Assembly (NCBI GenBank): GCA_964551315.1
Contig: CAZKCM010000068.1
Location: forward strand, 1 to 22,622
DNA: 22,622 bases
Direction: 5' to 3'
DNA from: Virgifigura sp964551315
GTDB lineage: Bacteria > Pseudomonadota > Alphaproteobacteria > Dongiales > Dongiaceae
The notes below the pieces were generated by a model. It was not told where the DNA came from, ran no database searches, and saw only the letters and a list, made by a program, of their open reading frames with translations. The position numbers and the translations under genes were made by a program. Positions 22,416 through 22,622 of this stretch are shown one piece after another. Position 1 is the stretch's first letter; each line of letters starts with the position of its first letter.

Positions 22416-22622
22416 TCACCACAGGAGTTCGCCCTTGACGAAGGCGCGGGCCTCTTCGGTCTGTGGTTCTTCGAAAAACTGATCGGCGGGTGTCCGTTCG
22501 AGAAGCCGGCCGCGATAAAGGAACAGGATCTCGTCGGCGAGCCGCCGGGCCTGGCCAAGGTCGTGCGTCGTCATCACGATCTTCGTACCGGCGGCGTGGA
22601 ACGCCCAGATGGCCGTCTCGAC
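22416..22622 (-). CDS. tupC: Tungstate ABC transporter ATPase TupC, C-terminal part
   Basis: Only the last 68 residues are present; the gene enters from the right edge. The switch-region motif MTTHDLGQARRLADEILFLYRGRLLE, then RTPADQFFEEPQTEEARAFVKGELLW, is typical of the end of type I importer ATPases of the TupC/PstB/ModC kind. The HD pair is in the His switch. The stop TGA is at 22418-22416. Position immediately ahead of tupA, with a 33-bp gap, gives the name; sequence alone would say ABC ATPase. Confidence 0.85.
   Translation of the reverse strand, partial: VETAIWAFHAAGTKIVMTTHDLGQARRLADEILFLYRGRLLERTPADQFFEEPQTEEARAFVKGELLW

Noticed and set aside
16846..22622. Search for a molybdenum/tungsten cofactor riboswitch in the Mo/W series
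   Set aside because: Gaps between these genes are too short (12-72 bp) to hold such an RNA, and the likely leader region lies beyond the right edge.

Overview
The window looks like a chromosomal segment of a high-GC alphaproteobacterium. The evidence is a HisKA_2 sensor kinase, an EcfG-type (GGAAC-N16-CGTT) promoter, consensus sigma-54 promoters ahead of exported proteins, an alphaproteobacterial style of ELM1/DUF1022 proteins, and LptF/LptG. I cannot name the genus. No rRNA, tRNA, CRISPR array, phage gene or insertion sequence is visible. A run of 100 N (1498-1597) is an assembly gap inside tandem repeats.

Region 1 (1-5.6 kb) is regulatory and exported-protein territory. It holds the start of a secreted Asn-rich protein behind a consensus sigma-54 promoter. 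About 0.9 kb without a convincing gene follows. Next is a small Pro-rich/His-rich repeat protein, broken by the gap, behind an EcfG-type promoter and ahead of a strong hairpin terminator. A divergent PAS-PAS-HisKA_2 kinase comes next, then a MarR-GNAT fusion regulator with two operator-like palindromes 21 bp apart. The region ends with a PEP-CTERM protein behind a second consensus sigma-54 promoter.

Region 2 (5.7-16.6 kb) appears to be a cell-surface glycan locus. Three ELM1/GtrOC1-type putative glycosyltransferases (5715-6881, 7060-8271, 11281-12495) are interleaved with a GT8-like glycosyltransferase, a PAPS-dependent sulfotransferase and a SAM methyltransferase. They sit beside lptF-lptG (LPS export permeases) and an LtaS-like membrane phosphotransferase/sulfatase-fold enzyme. 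The genes alternate in strand, with convergent tails overlapping, so this is a neighbourhood and not one operon. The inferred role is assembly and decoration (sulfate, methyl, possibly phospho-alcohol) of an outer-membrane glycan.

Region 3 (16.8-22.6 kb) is a tightly packed minus-strand gene series for tungstate/molybdate handling. In transcription order it runs tupC (partial), tupA, a ModA-like binding protein, a MolABC-like three-gene ABC importer (binding protein, FecCD-type permease, ATPase), a 69-residue Mop molbindin, and a small SAM methyltransferase. Three different oxyanion-type binding proteins in one series is the most notable feature of this half.

Functions are assigned by reading motifs by eye; no database search was run. 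Start codons were chosen by Shine-Dalgarno spacing where one was visible.
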